64,000 nucleotides of DNA, taken from NCBI GenBank assembly GCA_910589055.1, contig CAJURN010000011.1:1-64000 (forward strand), written 5' to 3'. The number at the start of each line of letters is the position of its first letter. Positions within the stretch are counted from its first letter, which is position 1. Positions 24,902-33,064 of this stretch are shown in pieces. The notes beneath the pieces were generated by a model. The model was not told the DNA's origin, ran no database searches, and saw nothing but the letters and a program-made list of their open reading frames with translations. The position numbers were made by a program, and so were the translations under genes. The DNA is from an uncultured Muribaculaceae bacterium. Lineage in GTDB: Bacteria; Bacteroidota; Bacteroidia; Bacteroidales; Muribaculaceae.

Positions 24902-26983
24902 ATGAAAAAATTTTTATTCAGTCTTGCGGCAAGCGCTTTCACTATTCTTGCCACATCCGCGACCTCGCAGGATGTCACTCTGTTCGGCCAGCTGTACAAC
25001 GGCAATGGCGATCATGGAATCTTTAAGTTCTCATCCGGAGATAATGCCACGATGGAACGTGTGGCAGATATCGTAGCTGAGCCAAATTGTGGCGCGGTCA
25101 AAGCCGGCGACCGCTTTTATACATTAAGCGCGGAGGCAGGTGAATACGGAGCGGAATATGCAGCTTATGTGTATGACGCATCGGATGGCTACACCTTGAT
25201 TACCCGTATCGGAAGCGCGTGGGGAATAGCAAAGCCTCAGCAAGTGCTCGCTTATAACCCTGTTGACAGCAAAATTTACACTGCATATCAGGAAAGCGGT
25301 TACTATGGCACGGAATCATACCTCGGCATACTTGACATATCAAACCGCACCATTACCCAAATAGGCTACGGCAGCCTGTATTTCGGATATGGAAACACTT
25401 ACATTGTTGCAATGGCGTTCAATCCCGACGGAGAACTCTTTGCCATCGCTTCCAACTCAAATCTTTACAAAGTCAACACCGGCAATGCCGACCTTACCTA
25501 TGTCGGTTCCACCGGAATTTATCCCGAATACGAGCAGTCAATGACCTTCTCGCCTGAAGGTGATGAAATATTCTGGGCGGCCTGCAATGATGACATCAAT
25601 GCCCTTTACTCGGTCGACCCTGCTACTGCAAGCGTAAGCAAAATAAAGGATTTCACCAACAATGAGGAATTCGTGACTCTCTGGGCCGGTGACGTTGAAG
25701 CTGCCCCAAATGCTCCGGCTGCCCCTGAAGATATTGCTGTTGAATTCACCGATGGATCTCTTTCCGGCACAATCACATTCACAGCTCCCGGCCTTACCCA
25801 TTCGGGCGACGAGCTGGAAGGTGAAATCGCATATGAAGTCTTTGCGAATGATGCAGTGGTTGGAAGCGGTTCAACTAATCCCGGCGAGAAAGCAGCATGT
25901 CTGATTTCCGTACCCGCATCAGGCCTTTATGATTTCAAGGTTGTACTTTCCAATTCGGCAGGCAAAGGTGGAAGCGCTACATTGTCCGGAATCTATGTAG
26001 GAAAAGACACTCCGATGGGTGTTGAGAATCTTAAACTTACGCGAGGTGATTCCGATTCTGAATTTGTTGTGACCTGGGACAATCCAACTTCCGGAGCACA
26101 CGGAGGATACGTTGACCTGTCTTCAGTCAAATACCGTGTACGCCGCCTGCCCTCTTTCGACGTTGTATCGGAAGATGCCACATCACCCTTTATCGACACA
26201 TTTGATTCTTCCGAGCCTGTGAAGCTGTCATATGAAGTCATGCCGTATATGGATGAAAACATTTCCGGACTGCCTCTCACAACCAACCGTATCATGGTGG
26301 GAGAAGCATATGACACACCCTGGTCTGAGGATTTCACATCTTATTCCGCCGCCCAAATCTGGACTGTTGCCGATGCTAACGACGACGGACACTCCTGGGA
26401 ATACCAGTGGGACTTCGGATACTTCCGAATCTATGACAATGAAAATGCCAAGAATGACTGGCTGATTTCGCCCTATATAAAGATGGAGGCCGGATATGAT
26501 TATGAGGTCTCTTTCGATGTGCGCACCATCGCTACTGAAGAACTCGAAGTGAAAGCCGGTACAGGCCTTGAACCGGACGACATGACATACACTGTTCTCG
26601 AATGTGAGACTATTCCCGACTCCGACTACACTTGGCTTACACGCAAATGCACATTCGCTTGCAAGGAAACGGGAAATCATCACATCGGTTTCCATGCCAT
26701 GGCTTCCGATCCATACAATGCCTTGGCGCTGTATATCGACAATGTAAAAGTTGAGAAAAAAGGACTTTCATCTGTTGATGACATCCGTGCCGAATCCACA
26801 TCGTCAATTGTTGTCGAGCACAACGGAATCCGCGCCATCGGAGCTGCCGAAGTGGAAATCTACACCGTCGACGGTCGTAAATTCACTTCCGCAAGCCTTG
26901 CCGACGGAGAAACCCTCCCCCTCCCCTCCGGATGCTATATCGTAAGAAGCGCAGATACCTCTATCAAGGCAATGATCCGATAA
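24902..26983 (+). CDS. Large secreted protein with choice-of-anchor J-like domain and T9SS-like tail
   Basis: A 693-aa exported protein: signal peptide (MKKFLFSLAASAFTILATSA), then a propeller-like region of repeated short strands (residues about 25-260, e.g. GILDISNRTITQIGYGSLYF, SNLYKVNTGNADLTYVGSTG), two fibronectin-like segments (about 265-470), a choice-of-anchor J/MAM-like domain (about 475-625: WSEDFTSYSAAQIWTV, DWLISPYIKMEAGYDYEVSFDV, YIDNVKVEK) and a last 60 residues (IRAIGAAEVEIYTVDGRKF, PSGCYIVRS) that look like a T9SS type A tail. Probably a cell-surface binding or adhesion protein. No enzyme motif seen. Single-gene unit with its own promoter and terminator. Confidence 0.8.
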   Translation: MKKFLFSLAASAFTILATSATSQDVTLFGQLYNGNGDHGIFKFSSGDNATMERVADIVAEPNCGAVKAGDRFYTLSAEAGEYGAEYAAYVYDASDGYTLITRIGSAWGIAKPQQVLAYNPVDSKIYTAYQESGYYGTESYLGILDISNRTITQIGYGSLYFGYGNTYIVAMAFNPDGELFAIASNSNLYKVNTGNADLTYVGSTGIYPEYEQSMTFSPEGDEIFWAACNDDINALYSVDPATASVSKIKDFTNNEEFVTLWAGDVEAAPNAPAAPEDIAVEFTDGSLSGTITFTAPGLTHSGDELEGEIAYEVFANDAVVGSGSTNPGEKAACLISVPASGLYDFKVVLSNSAGKGGSATLSGIYVGKDTPMGVENLKLTRGDSDSEFVVTWDNPTSGAHGGYVDLSSVKYRVRRLPSFDVVSEDATSPFIDTFDSSEPVKLSYEVMPYMDENISGLPLTTNRIMVGEAYDTPWSEDFTSYSAAQIWTVADANDDGHSWEYQWDFGYFRIYDNENAKNDWLISPYIKMEAGYDYEVSFDVRTIATEELEVKAGTGLEPDDMTYTVLECETIPDSDYTWLTRKCTFACKETGNHHIGFHAMASDPYNALALYIDNVKVEKKGLSSVDDIRAESTSSIVVEHNGIRAIGAAEVEIYTVDGRKFTSASLADGETLPLPSGCYIVRSADTSIKAMIR

Positions 26984-27003
26984 TAAAACTGTATCTATAC
27001 TAT

Positions 27004-27042
27004 TTTTCAGGCGGAAAGTCCAACCGGATTTTCCGCCTTTTG
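27004..27042 (+). terminator. Terminator, first copy of a 39-nt direct repeat
   Basis: AGGCGGAAAGTCC (27009-27021) pairs with GGATTTTCCGCCT (27026-27038) around AACC, with a T-tail, 20 nt after the secreted-protein stop. The same 39 nt recur at 28307-28345, after the DUF1016 gene. Confidence 0.85.
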
Positions 27043-27080
27043 CTTCTTAATTAATATGGCAATATGTTTCGTAGCCTATA

Positions 27081-27111
27081 TTTGCCAACTCAAAAAATAT
27101 TTATATCTTTG
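27081..27111 (+). promoter_or_regulatory. Promoter of the DUF1016 gene
   Basis: TTTG (27081-27084), 19-nt spacer, TATCTTTG (27104-27111). The TTTG is itself the end of a second -7-like element (TATATTTG, 27077-27084). Predicts a leader of about 115-130 nt. Confidence 0.6.
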
Positions 27112-27232
27112 TGAGAGGAATAGACACATAACATAGCAATTTTTGAAGTATAGCATCATGGACTATTTTAGCTCTATATCTGTTATATTTCTGATGGATT
27201 GGCAGTTTGAATACCGAGAGTCGAATTCTTAA

Positions 27233-28288
27233 ATGTCACGAATTATGGCGGAACAAATAAAAGACATATTTGCGGTGGTACCGCAGGACGATTACGACAA
27301 TTTGATTTGCCGTATTGACGATTTATGGACCTCGGCAAAATATCGCGCAGCCGAGGCTGTCAATACTGAACTGCTTGAAGCCAACTGGCAGACAGGGCAA
27401 TATATTGTTGAGTTTGAGCAAAAAGGGGAAATGCGCGCCGAATATGGGAAATTCCTTCTGACACGTTTGGCAAAAGACTTGACAGTCCGGAGAGGCAGAG
27501 GATTCAGCCGGTCAAACCTCATATATATGCGAAAGTTCTATCTTACTTTCCCAAAACGTGAGACGGTGTCTCACCTATTGACTTGGAGCCACTATTTTGA
27601 GTTGCTGAAATGTGAGGATAAGATGGAACTGCAGTTTTATTTTCAGGAAGCAATTAATCAAAAGTGGAAGGTTCGGGAATTGAAGCGGCAAATTAAATCC
27701 TCACTGTTTCATCGGCTTGCGCTGAGCACCGACAAAAAGGGCGTTTTGGCGCTCGCCCGCCAAGGCCATCCAATCCTTTCTGCTGAAGATGTAATTCATG
27801 ACCCGTACGTATTGGAGTTTACCGGACTTCCGCATAAGAAACGCTATAAAGAGTGTGATCTTGAAAAAGCCCTTAAAGATAACATGGAGAAATTCCTACT
27901 TGAACTTGGGCGCGGATTTGCTTTCATCGGTCGCCAGTATGGGATGTCAATAGGAGGACGTCATTTCAAGGTTGATTTGGTATTTTACCACTGTATATTA
28001 AAATGCTACGTCCTGATAGACCTTAAAAGAAATGAAATATCGCATGGAGACATCGGACAAATGAACCTCTACCTGAATTACTTCAAAAATGAAGTCTGTA
28101 TGCCGGATGACAACCCTCCCATTGGAATTGTTCTCGGTGCTAAACGCGATGAAGTATTGATGGAATATGCCCTTGAAGGCATTACAAATCAACTTTTTGT
28201 TGCCCGCTATCAGCTGTATCTACCAAAGAAAGAGGAATTGCAGGCTCAACTTGACAAGATTCTTAACGAAACAGATATGATGGATTAA
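27233..28288 (+). CDS. PDDEXK nuclease-fold protein, DUF1016/YhcG family
   Basis: A 351-aa member (347 if started at the second Met, 27245) of the DUF1016/YhcG family: an N-terminal helical domain (residues about 10-160: YRAAEAVNTELLEANWQTGQYIVEFEQKG, GFSRSNLIYMRKFYLTFP, LTWSHYFELLKCED) and a C-terminal PD-(D/E)xK-like domain (about 215-345) with GRQYGMSIGGRHFKVDLVFYH and YVLIDLKRNE, where the Asp in VDLVFY and the DLK triad-like residues would bind metal. Proteins of this family often occur next to type I restriction or other mobile defence genes; here it stands alone. The gene is bracketed by two identical terminators, which hints that it was inserted or duplicated as a unit. Confidence 0.9.
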   Translation: MSRIMAEQIKDIFAVVPQDDYDNLICRIDDLWTSAKYRAAEAVNTELLEANWQTGQYIVEFEQKGEMRAEYGKFLLTRLAKDLTVRRGRGFSRSNLIYMRKFYLTFPKRETVSHLLTWSHYFELLKCEDKMELQFYFQEAINQKWKVRELKRQIKSSLFHRLALSTDKKGVLALARQGHPILSAEDVIHDPYVLEFTGLPHKKRYKECDLEKALKDNMEKFLLELGRGFAFIGRQYGMSIGGRHFKVDLVFYHCILKCYVLIDLKRNEISHGDIGQMNLYLNYFKNEVCMPDDNPPIGIVLGAKRDEVLMEYALEGITNQLFVARYQLYLPKKEELQAQLDKILNETDMMD

Positions 28289-28306
28289 ACCTATCCAACT
28301 ATACCA

Positions 28307-28345
28307 TTTTCAGGCGGAAAGTCCAACCGGATTTTCCGCCTTTTG
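28307..28345 (+). terminator. Terminator, second copy of the 39-nt direct repeat
   Basis: Identical over 39 nt to 27004-27042, hairpin plus T-tail, 18 nt after the DUF1016 stop. Confidence 0.85.
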
Positions 28346-28399
28346 TCTGACTTGTTGAAAATATTACGGAATTTTTTCTTTAATTCAAAAATAATGTTT

Positions 28400-28407
28400 T
28401 AAATTTG
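28400..28407 (+). promoter_or_regulatory. Promoter -7 element of the biotin-carboxylase-type gene
   Basis: TAAATTTG, consensus TAnnTTTG, 46 nt upstream of the ATG at 28454. The -33 region is T-rich but has no exact TTTG. Confidence 0.45.
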
Positions 28408-28453
28408 CGTCTGATATCAACTAACCATGACTATTACCCAAAAAGGATAAAAT

Positions 28454-30319
28454 ATGGAACAACGCAAATTACAAATCCGCGACCTGACCCTGCGCGACGG
28501 CCAGCAGTCTCTGTTTGCAACCCGACTCAGCCAGGCTGAGATTGACAAGCTATTGCCGTACTACGAAAACGCCGGCTTCTACATCATGGAAGTCTGGGGC
28601 GGCGCAGTACCCGATTCAGTAATGCGCTACCTTGGAGAATCCCCCTGGGATCGTCTTCGCAGCGTATCAAAGGTCATGAAGGGAAAATCACTTCTTTCCG
28701 CGCTCTCTCGCGGACGCAACCTCTTCGGATACGTTCCTTATCCGGACTATGTGCTCGAAGGTTTCTACAAGGAAGCCATCGCAAACGGCCTTAACGTGAT
28801 GCGAATTTTCGACGCGCTCAACGACATTGACAACGTAAAGGAATCAATCCGCCTTATCAACTCGCTTGGAGGAATCGCCGACGGAGCTGTGTGCTACACC
28901 GTCGATCCCAAGACTGAAGCTCCCGAGCCCAAGGGATTTTTCGCAAAACTTTTCGGCAAGAAGCCTGCCGAACCTGAAAAGATTTTCACCGACGAGTATT
29001 TCGTGAACAAAGCGAAGGAAATGGAAGCCCTTGGTGCCAAAATCATTACCCTCAAGGACATGGCCGGCCTCGTGAATCCTCTGCGTGCCGCTTCTATCAT
29101 CTCCAAGCTCAAGGCAGCCCTGAAAGTACCCGTGGACTTCCACACCCACTGTACTCCCGGCTACGGTCTCGCTTCCAGTGTGATGGCTATCATCAACGGG
29201 GTTGACATCCTCGACACTAACATCTGGTGGTTCGGAGGCGGTTCGGCTGCACCTGCAATCGAACTCATCTATCTCTTCTGCCAGAAACTCGGCGTTGAAA
29301 TCGAAGCCGACATGAAGGCCGTAGGAGAAATCCGTACCCGTCTGCGCGCTGCCCGCGAATCGCTCAAGGCGTTCGACCTTGGCAAGATGCCTCGCGAGTT
29401 CGATCCTCTCACCGACAAGCTCCCTGCCGAAATCGACGCCCAGCTCGACCGCGCAATTGCTGCCGCAAAAGCCCTTGATGAGGAAACTCTGCTCGATGCC
29501 TGCCATAAGATTGAGGAATACTTCGGCTTCCCCAAACCTAACGAAATTGTCAAGAACGCTGAGGTTCCCGGTGGCATGTACTCCAATATGGTGGCACAGC
29601 TCAAGGCTCTTGGCGCCGAGGACGTGCTCAACGATGCCATGGCACTTATCCCGATGGTACGCCGCGATGCAGGTCTTGTGCCTCTTGTTACACCTACCAG
29701 CCAGATTGTAGGCTCGCAGGCCGTAAGTGTTGCTCTTGACCGCAAAAAAGGCAATCCCGACTACTCCAACCCGTCCAACCAGTTTATTTCTCTCGTAAAG
29801 GGCGAATACGGCCATACACCCGTGCCCGTTGATCCCGCGTTCCGTGAGAAAATCACCGGAAGCCCCGTTGAGAAGCCTTACGACGTTTCTTCCTACAAGA
29901 AGCCTGAGAATCCTGTACTTCCCGAATATGGCAATGTGCCCCTTGCTTCCAACCGCGAGGAAGAACTGCTTCTTGAACTTCTCCCCACTGTTGCCAACAC
30001 TTTCCTCCGCAACCTACGCGCCGAAGAATACAAAGCAACAGCCAAGGAAGAGGAAGCAAAAGCTCAGGCCGAGGAAGCTGCAAAGGAACCGGAAGAACCC
30101 ATCACAGGCCCGACTCTCAAAGCTCCCATGGGCGGACGTATCATTTCTATAAATGTACAGCCCGGCGCAAGCGTGAAGAAAGGCGAGACCATCCTCGTTT
30201 ATGAGGCAATGAAGATGGAAAATGACGTATCCTCCGAACGCGACGCAGTTGTTAAGAGAATCTTCGTCAAGCCCAACGATGTTGTCGGAACCGACGCCGT
30301 ACTCGTTGAATTTGAATAA
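28454..30319 (+). CDS. Biotin-dependent carboxyltransferase subunit (oxaloacetate decarboxylase alpha / pyruvate carboxylase subunit B type)
   Basis: A 621-aa protein joining an HMGL-like carboxyltransferase TIM barrel (residues 1-300: IRDLTLRDGQQSLFATRL, MRIFDALNDIDN, IITLKDMAGLVNP, VDFHTHCTPGYGLASSV), the conserved PYC/OADA domain (about 310-480), an Ala/Glu-rich linker (about 525-550) and a C-terminal biotinyl domain (GPTLKAPMGGRIISINVQPG, VYEAMKMENDV with the biotinylated Lys at about 590). It moves CO2 between biotin and oxaloacetate/pyruvate, either in a Na+-pumping decarboxylase or as a two-subunit carboxylase. The beta and gamma membrane subunits or a biotin carboxylase are not adjacent, so the exact complex is open. 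A 50-residue insert rich in Lys/Pro (FFAKLFGKKPAEPEK, about 158-172) interrupts the barrel. Confidence 0.92.
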   Translation: MEQRKLQIRDLTLRDGQQSLFATRLSQAEIDKLLPYYENAGFYIMEVWGGAVPDSVMRYLGESPWDRLRSVSKVMKGKSLLSALSRGRNLFGYVPYPDYVLEGFYKEAIANGLNVMRIFDALNDIDNVKESIRLINSLGGIADGAVCYTVDPKTEAPEPKGFFAKLFGKKPAEPEKIFTDEYFVNKAKEMEALGAKIITLKDMAGLVNPLRAASIISKLKAALKVPVDFHTHCTPGYGLASSVMAIINGVDILDTNIWWFGGGSAAPAIELIYLFCQKLGVEIEADMKAVGEIRTRLRAARESLKAFDLGKMPREFDPLTDKLPAEIDAQLDRAIAAAKALDEETLLDACHKIEEYFGFPKPNEIVKNAEVPGGMYSNMVAQLKALGAEDVLNDAMALIPMVRRDAGLVPLVTPTSQIVGSQAVSVALDRKKGNPDYSNPSNQFISLVKGEYGHTPVPVDPAFREKITGSPVEKPYDVSSYKKPENPVLPEYGNVPLASNREEELLLELLPTVANTFLRNLRAEEYKATAKEEEAKAQAEEAAKEPEEPITGPTLKAPMGGRIISINVQPGASVKKGETILVYEAMKMENDVSSERDAVVKRIFVKPNDVVGTDAVLVEFE

Positions 30320-30330
30320 TATTCAATCAT

Positions 30331-30374
30331 AAAAGTCTGAGTGTCCGGCTATTTTAGTCGGACACTCTTTTATT
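30331..30374 (+). terminator. Terminator of the carboxyltransferase gene
   Basis: GAGTGTCCG (30339-30347) pairs with CGGACACTC (30359-30367), followed by TTTTATT. Confidence 0.88.
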
Positions 30375-30397
30375 AAACCACCCACTTGTCTCTTACG

Positions 30398-31162
30398 ATG
30401 AGCGATAACATTCCCTCCTGCAATACGGATATACCCCGGATTATACATTACTGTTGGTTTGGCCGCGGACGAAAACCCCGCGCCATCCTGCGCTGTATCG
30501 AGTCCTGGCGGAAATTTTTGCCGGATTATAAGATTATGGAGTGGAATGAGGACAACTTCGACATGTCGCCCTACCCTTATGCTGTACAAGCCTACGGAAG
30601 GCGCAAATACGCTTTCGTGTCGGATGTGGCGCGATTACATGCCCTATCGCAGATGGGAGGAATATACATGGATACGGATGTGGAAATAATCAATTCTCCT
30701 CTTGAGATTCTTGCTTCCGGACAGGGCGTATTAGGATTTGAGAGTGATGAATTAGTGTCCACTGCTTTTATTGCCACCGCCCCGCACAATCCGCTTATCG
30801 AAAGTTTACTTGCCGACTACCGCTCGCGGTCTTTCCTGAAACCGGACGGAACGGAGGACACCACCGTAAACGTAAGGACACTTAGCGCCCGGCTTAAAGA
30901 CTTCGGTATGCTTCCCACCGGCGAGCGCCAAAGCGCAGGCGGATTTGAGATATATCCGCAAGAATACTTTAGCCCTAAATCCTACATTACCGGCAAGATT
31001 CACACAACATCGCGCACGGTATGCATCCATCACTTTTCCGGCTCATGGGAGCCGAAATCTCGGCATCTGTATCGCCGGGTAAGAACCATCGCACTGGACT
31101 TGTTTGGAATCCGTACAGTGCACTTTCTCGGCAAAATACGTATGCTTTTCGTAAAGGAGTAA
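30398..31162 (+). CDS. Glycosyltransferase, GT32-like (DXD sugar-binding)
   Basis: A 254-aa enzyme resembling the OCH1/GT32 group and capsular-polysaccharide glycosyltransferases. The ATG at 30398 (MSDNIPSCNTDIPRIIHYCWFG) is preferred over a TTG at 30386. Family marks: IPRIIHYCWFGRGRKP (residues 11-26), SWRKFLPDYKIMEWNEDNFD, and VARLHALSQMGGIYMDTDVEI (about 75-95) with the nucleotide-sugar/metal-binding D-x-D. It has no signal peptide and probably adds a sugar to a surface glycan at the cytoplasmic face. Its stop directly abuts the convergent ygiQ stop (31163) with no gap. Its position, alone rather than in a glycan cluster, gives no clue to the acceptor. Confidence 0.88.
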   Translation: MSDNIPSCNTDIPRIIHYCWFGRGRKPRAILRCIESWRKFLPDYKIMEWNEDNFDMSPYPYAVQAYGRRKYAFVSDVARLHALSQMGGIYMDTDVEIINSPLEILASGQGVLGFESDELVSTAFIATAPHNPLIESLLADYRSRSFLKPDGTEDTTVNVRTLSARLKDFGMLPTGERQSAGGFEIYPQEYFSPKSYITGKIHTTSRTVCIHHFSGSWEPKSRHLYRRVRTIALDLFGIRTVHFLGKIRMLFVKE

Positions 31163-33064
31163 TTACTTCTTCTTCGGCGGCTGTCGATGCGGCGGATGAT
31201 TGCCGAATAACTTGCCTATCAAATCAGGACGTCCGATTTTATGAAGCGTGCGGGTTATATCAGCCCTGTATGCGGGGTCGTACCAGAAAAAGAACTTTCT
31301 CTGCTCGAGTTTCTGATCTTTGCTCACTGCGGTGTACACCTTTTCACCGGTATAAGGATGGTAGCCTGAATAATATATTTCCGTGGCTAATGTCATTGGC
31401 GTGGGAGTGAAATCCTGCACCTGCTCCAGATGAAAATTCAAGTCTTTGGTCTCAGCCGCAAGCAGTGCCATATCTTCGGCTCTGCATCCGGGATGGCTTG
31501 ATATGAAATACGGAATCAGTTGCTGCTTCATGCCGCTGCGCCGGTTGACGTCGTCAAACAGACGCTTGAATTTATGAAACAGACTGAACGACGGTTTGCG
31601 CATTATCTTCAACACTTCGTCGGAAGTGTGTTCCGGAGCCACCTTAAGTCGGCCTGAAACATGGCTTGTGATAAGTTCCTCGTTGTACTTCCGGTTGGTT
31701 CTGTCAACTTCGGCATCCCCGGTAGGATGCATTGACAGGTCATATCTCACCCCACTGCCGATAAACGATTTCTTGACTTCCGGCAAGGCATCCACCGCAT
31801 GGTAGATATCCAGCAAGGGGCGATGGTCGGTATTAAGGTTGACGCACGGAGCGGGATGCAGACATGAAGGACGCATACACTTGGCACATATGCTCTTATC
31901 CTTTCCTCCCATGGCGTACATGTTGGCTGAGGGACCTCCAAGATCTGAGATATAACCTTTGAAATCGGGCATTTTGACAACCTGGCGCACCTCACGCATG
32001 ATTGATTCCTTAGAGCGCGATGCGATGAATTTTCCCTGATGGGCGGAAATCGTACAGAACGCACAGCCTCCGAAACATCCGCGGTGCATATTCACCGAAT
32101 GGCGTATCATCTCGTAAGCCGGAATCACCTTGCCCTTGTAGCGCGGATGCGGCAAGCGGGTGTATGGAAGGTCAAATGATGCGTCAATCTCTCCCTGAGT
32201 CATGGCGGGATACATAGGATTGACCTTTACGGCAACATCGCCGGTCTTTTGCCACAAGGTGACACCGCCGTCAAGACGGTTGCTCTGCTGCTCGATGTGC
32301 TTGAAATTGGCCGACTGGAGCTTTTTATCTCTCATGCAGTCCTTGAACGATGACAGAACGATATTGGCCTCATCGTTGCCGTCAGGAATTTCAGCCGCAG
32401 GCCGAAGGACTACCGTCTGTCTTACATCGGTCATCGCGCCTATTTTCTCTCCCGAAGCCAATCTCGAAGCGATTTCAAGCACAGGCTTTTCCCCCATGCC
32501 ATAAATTATCATGTCGAGCGAGGAATCGGCAAGTATCGAGGGGCGCAGACGGTCTTCCCAATAATCATAATGCGACAGGCGACGTAAAGAGGCCTCTATG
32601 CCGCCGCCCACCAGAGGTACATCGGGAAACAGCTCCTTCAGTATCTTTGAGTACACTATCGTTGGATAATCGGGGCGCATGCCGTGGCGACCTCCGGGTG
32701 TGTAAGCATCGTCGGAACGCAAGCGCCGGTTGGCCGTGTAATGATTCACCATCGAGTCCATCGCTCCGGGCGAAATTCCGAAAAACAATCGCGGCGCACC
32801 GAATTTGCGGAAATCGCGAAGGTCGTCGCGCCAGTTTGGCTGCGGAACAATTGCCACGCGATAGCCGGCTTTCTGAAGCGTGCGGCCGATTACTGCCGCT
32901 CCGAACGAAGGATGATCCACATAAGCATCACCCGAGAATATAACCACGTCGACATAATCCCACCCTAAGGCTTGCATTTCCTTTACCGAAGTCGGAAGCC
33001 AGTCGGTGGGTCGTAGACGCGAATAATCTATTGAAGTATTATCTTTTATTTCGATATCACTCAT
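31163..33064 (-). CDS. ygiQ: YgiQ family radical SAM protein
   Basis: A 633-aa radical SAM enzyme of the UPF0313/YgiQ group; substrate unknown. The N-terminal part (WDYVDVVIFSGDAYVDHPSFG, residues about 34-54) resembles the B12-binding-like domain of this group; the cluster-binding motif is HRGCFGGCAFCTISAHQG (CxxxCxxC, about residues 330-345). A lysine-rich tail ends the protein. A second Cys group (CAKCMRPSCLHPAPC, about 393-407) may hold another metal site. It overlaps the uvrB stop region by 4 nt (33061-33064), so the two are co-transcribed, although no functional tie between them is known. Confidence 0.95.
   Translation of the reverse strand: MSDIEIKDNTSIDYSRLRPTDWLPTSVKEMQALGWDYVDVVIFSGDAYVDHPSFGAAVIGRTLQKAGYRVAIVPQPNWRDDLRDFRKFGAPRLFFGISPGAMDSMVNHYTANRRLRSDDAYTPGGRHGMRPDYPTIVYSKILKELFPDVPLVGGGIEASLRRLSHYDYWEDRLRPSILADSSLDMIIYGMGEKPVLEIASRLASGEKIGAMTDVRQTVVLRPAAEIPDGNDEANIVLSSFKDCMRDKKLQSANFKHIEQQSNRLDGGVTLWQKTGDVAVKVNPMYPAMTQGEIDASFDLPYTRLPHPRYKGKVIPAYEMIRHSVNMHRGCFGGCAFCTISAHQGKFIASRSKESIMREVRQVVKMPDFKGYISDLGGPSANMYAMGGKDKSICAKCMRPSCLHPAPCVNLNTDHRPLLDIYHAVDALPEVKKSFIGSGVRYDLSMHPTGDAEVDRTNRKYNEELITSHVSGRLKVAPEHTSDEVLKIMRKPSFSLFHKFKRLFDDVNRRSGMKQQLIPYFISSHPGCRAEDMALLAAETKDLNFHLEQVQDFTPTPMTLATEIYYSGYHPYTGEKVYTAVSKDQKLEQRKFFFWYDPAYRADITRTLHKIGRPDLIGKLFGNHPPHRQPPKKK

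Noticed and set aside
28454..30319. Assigning the gene firmly as oadA or pycB
   Set aside because: The domain order fits both oxaloacetate decarboxylase alpha and pyruvate carboxylase subunit B; without the partner subunits in view the name would be a guess.
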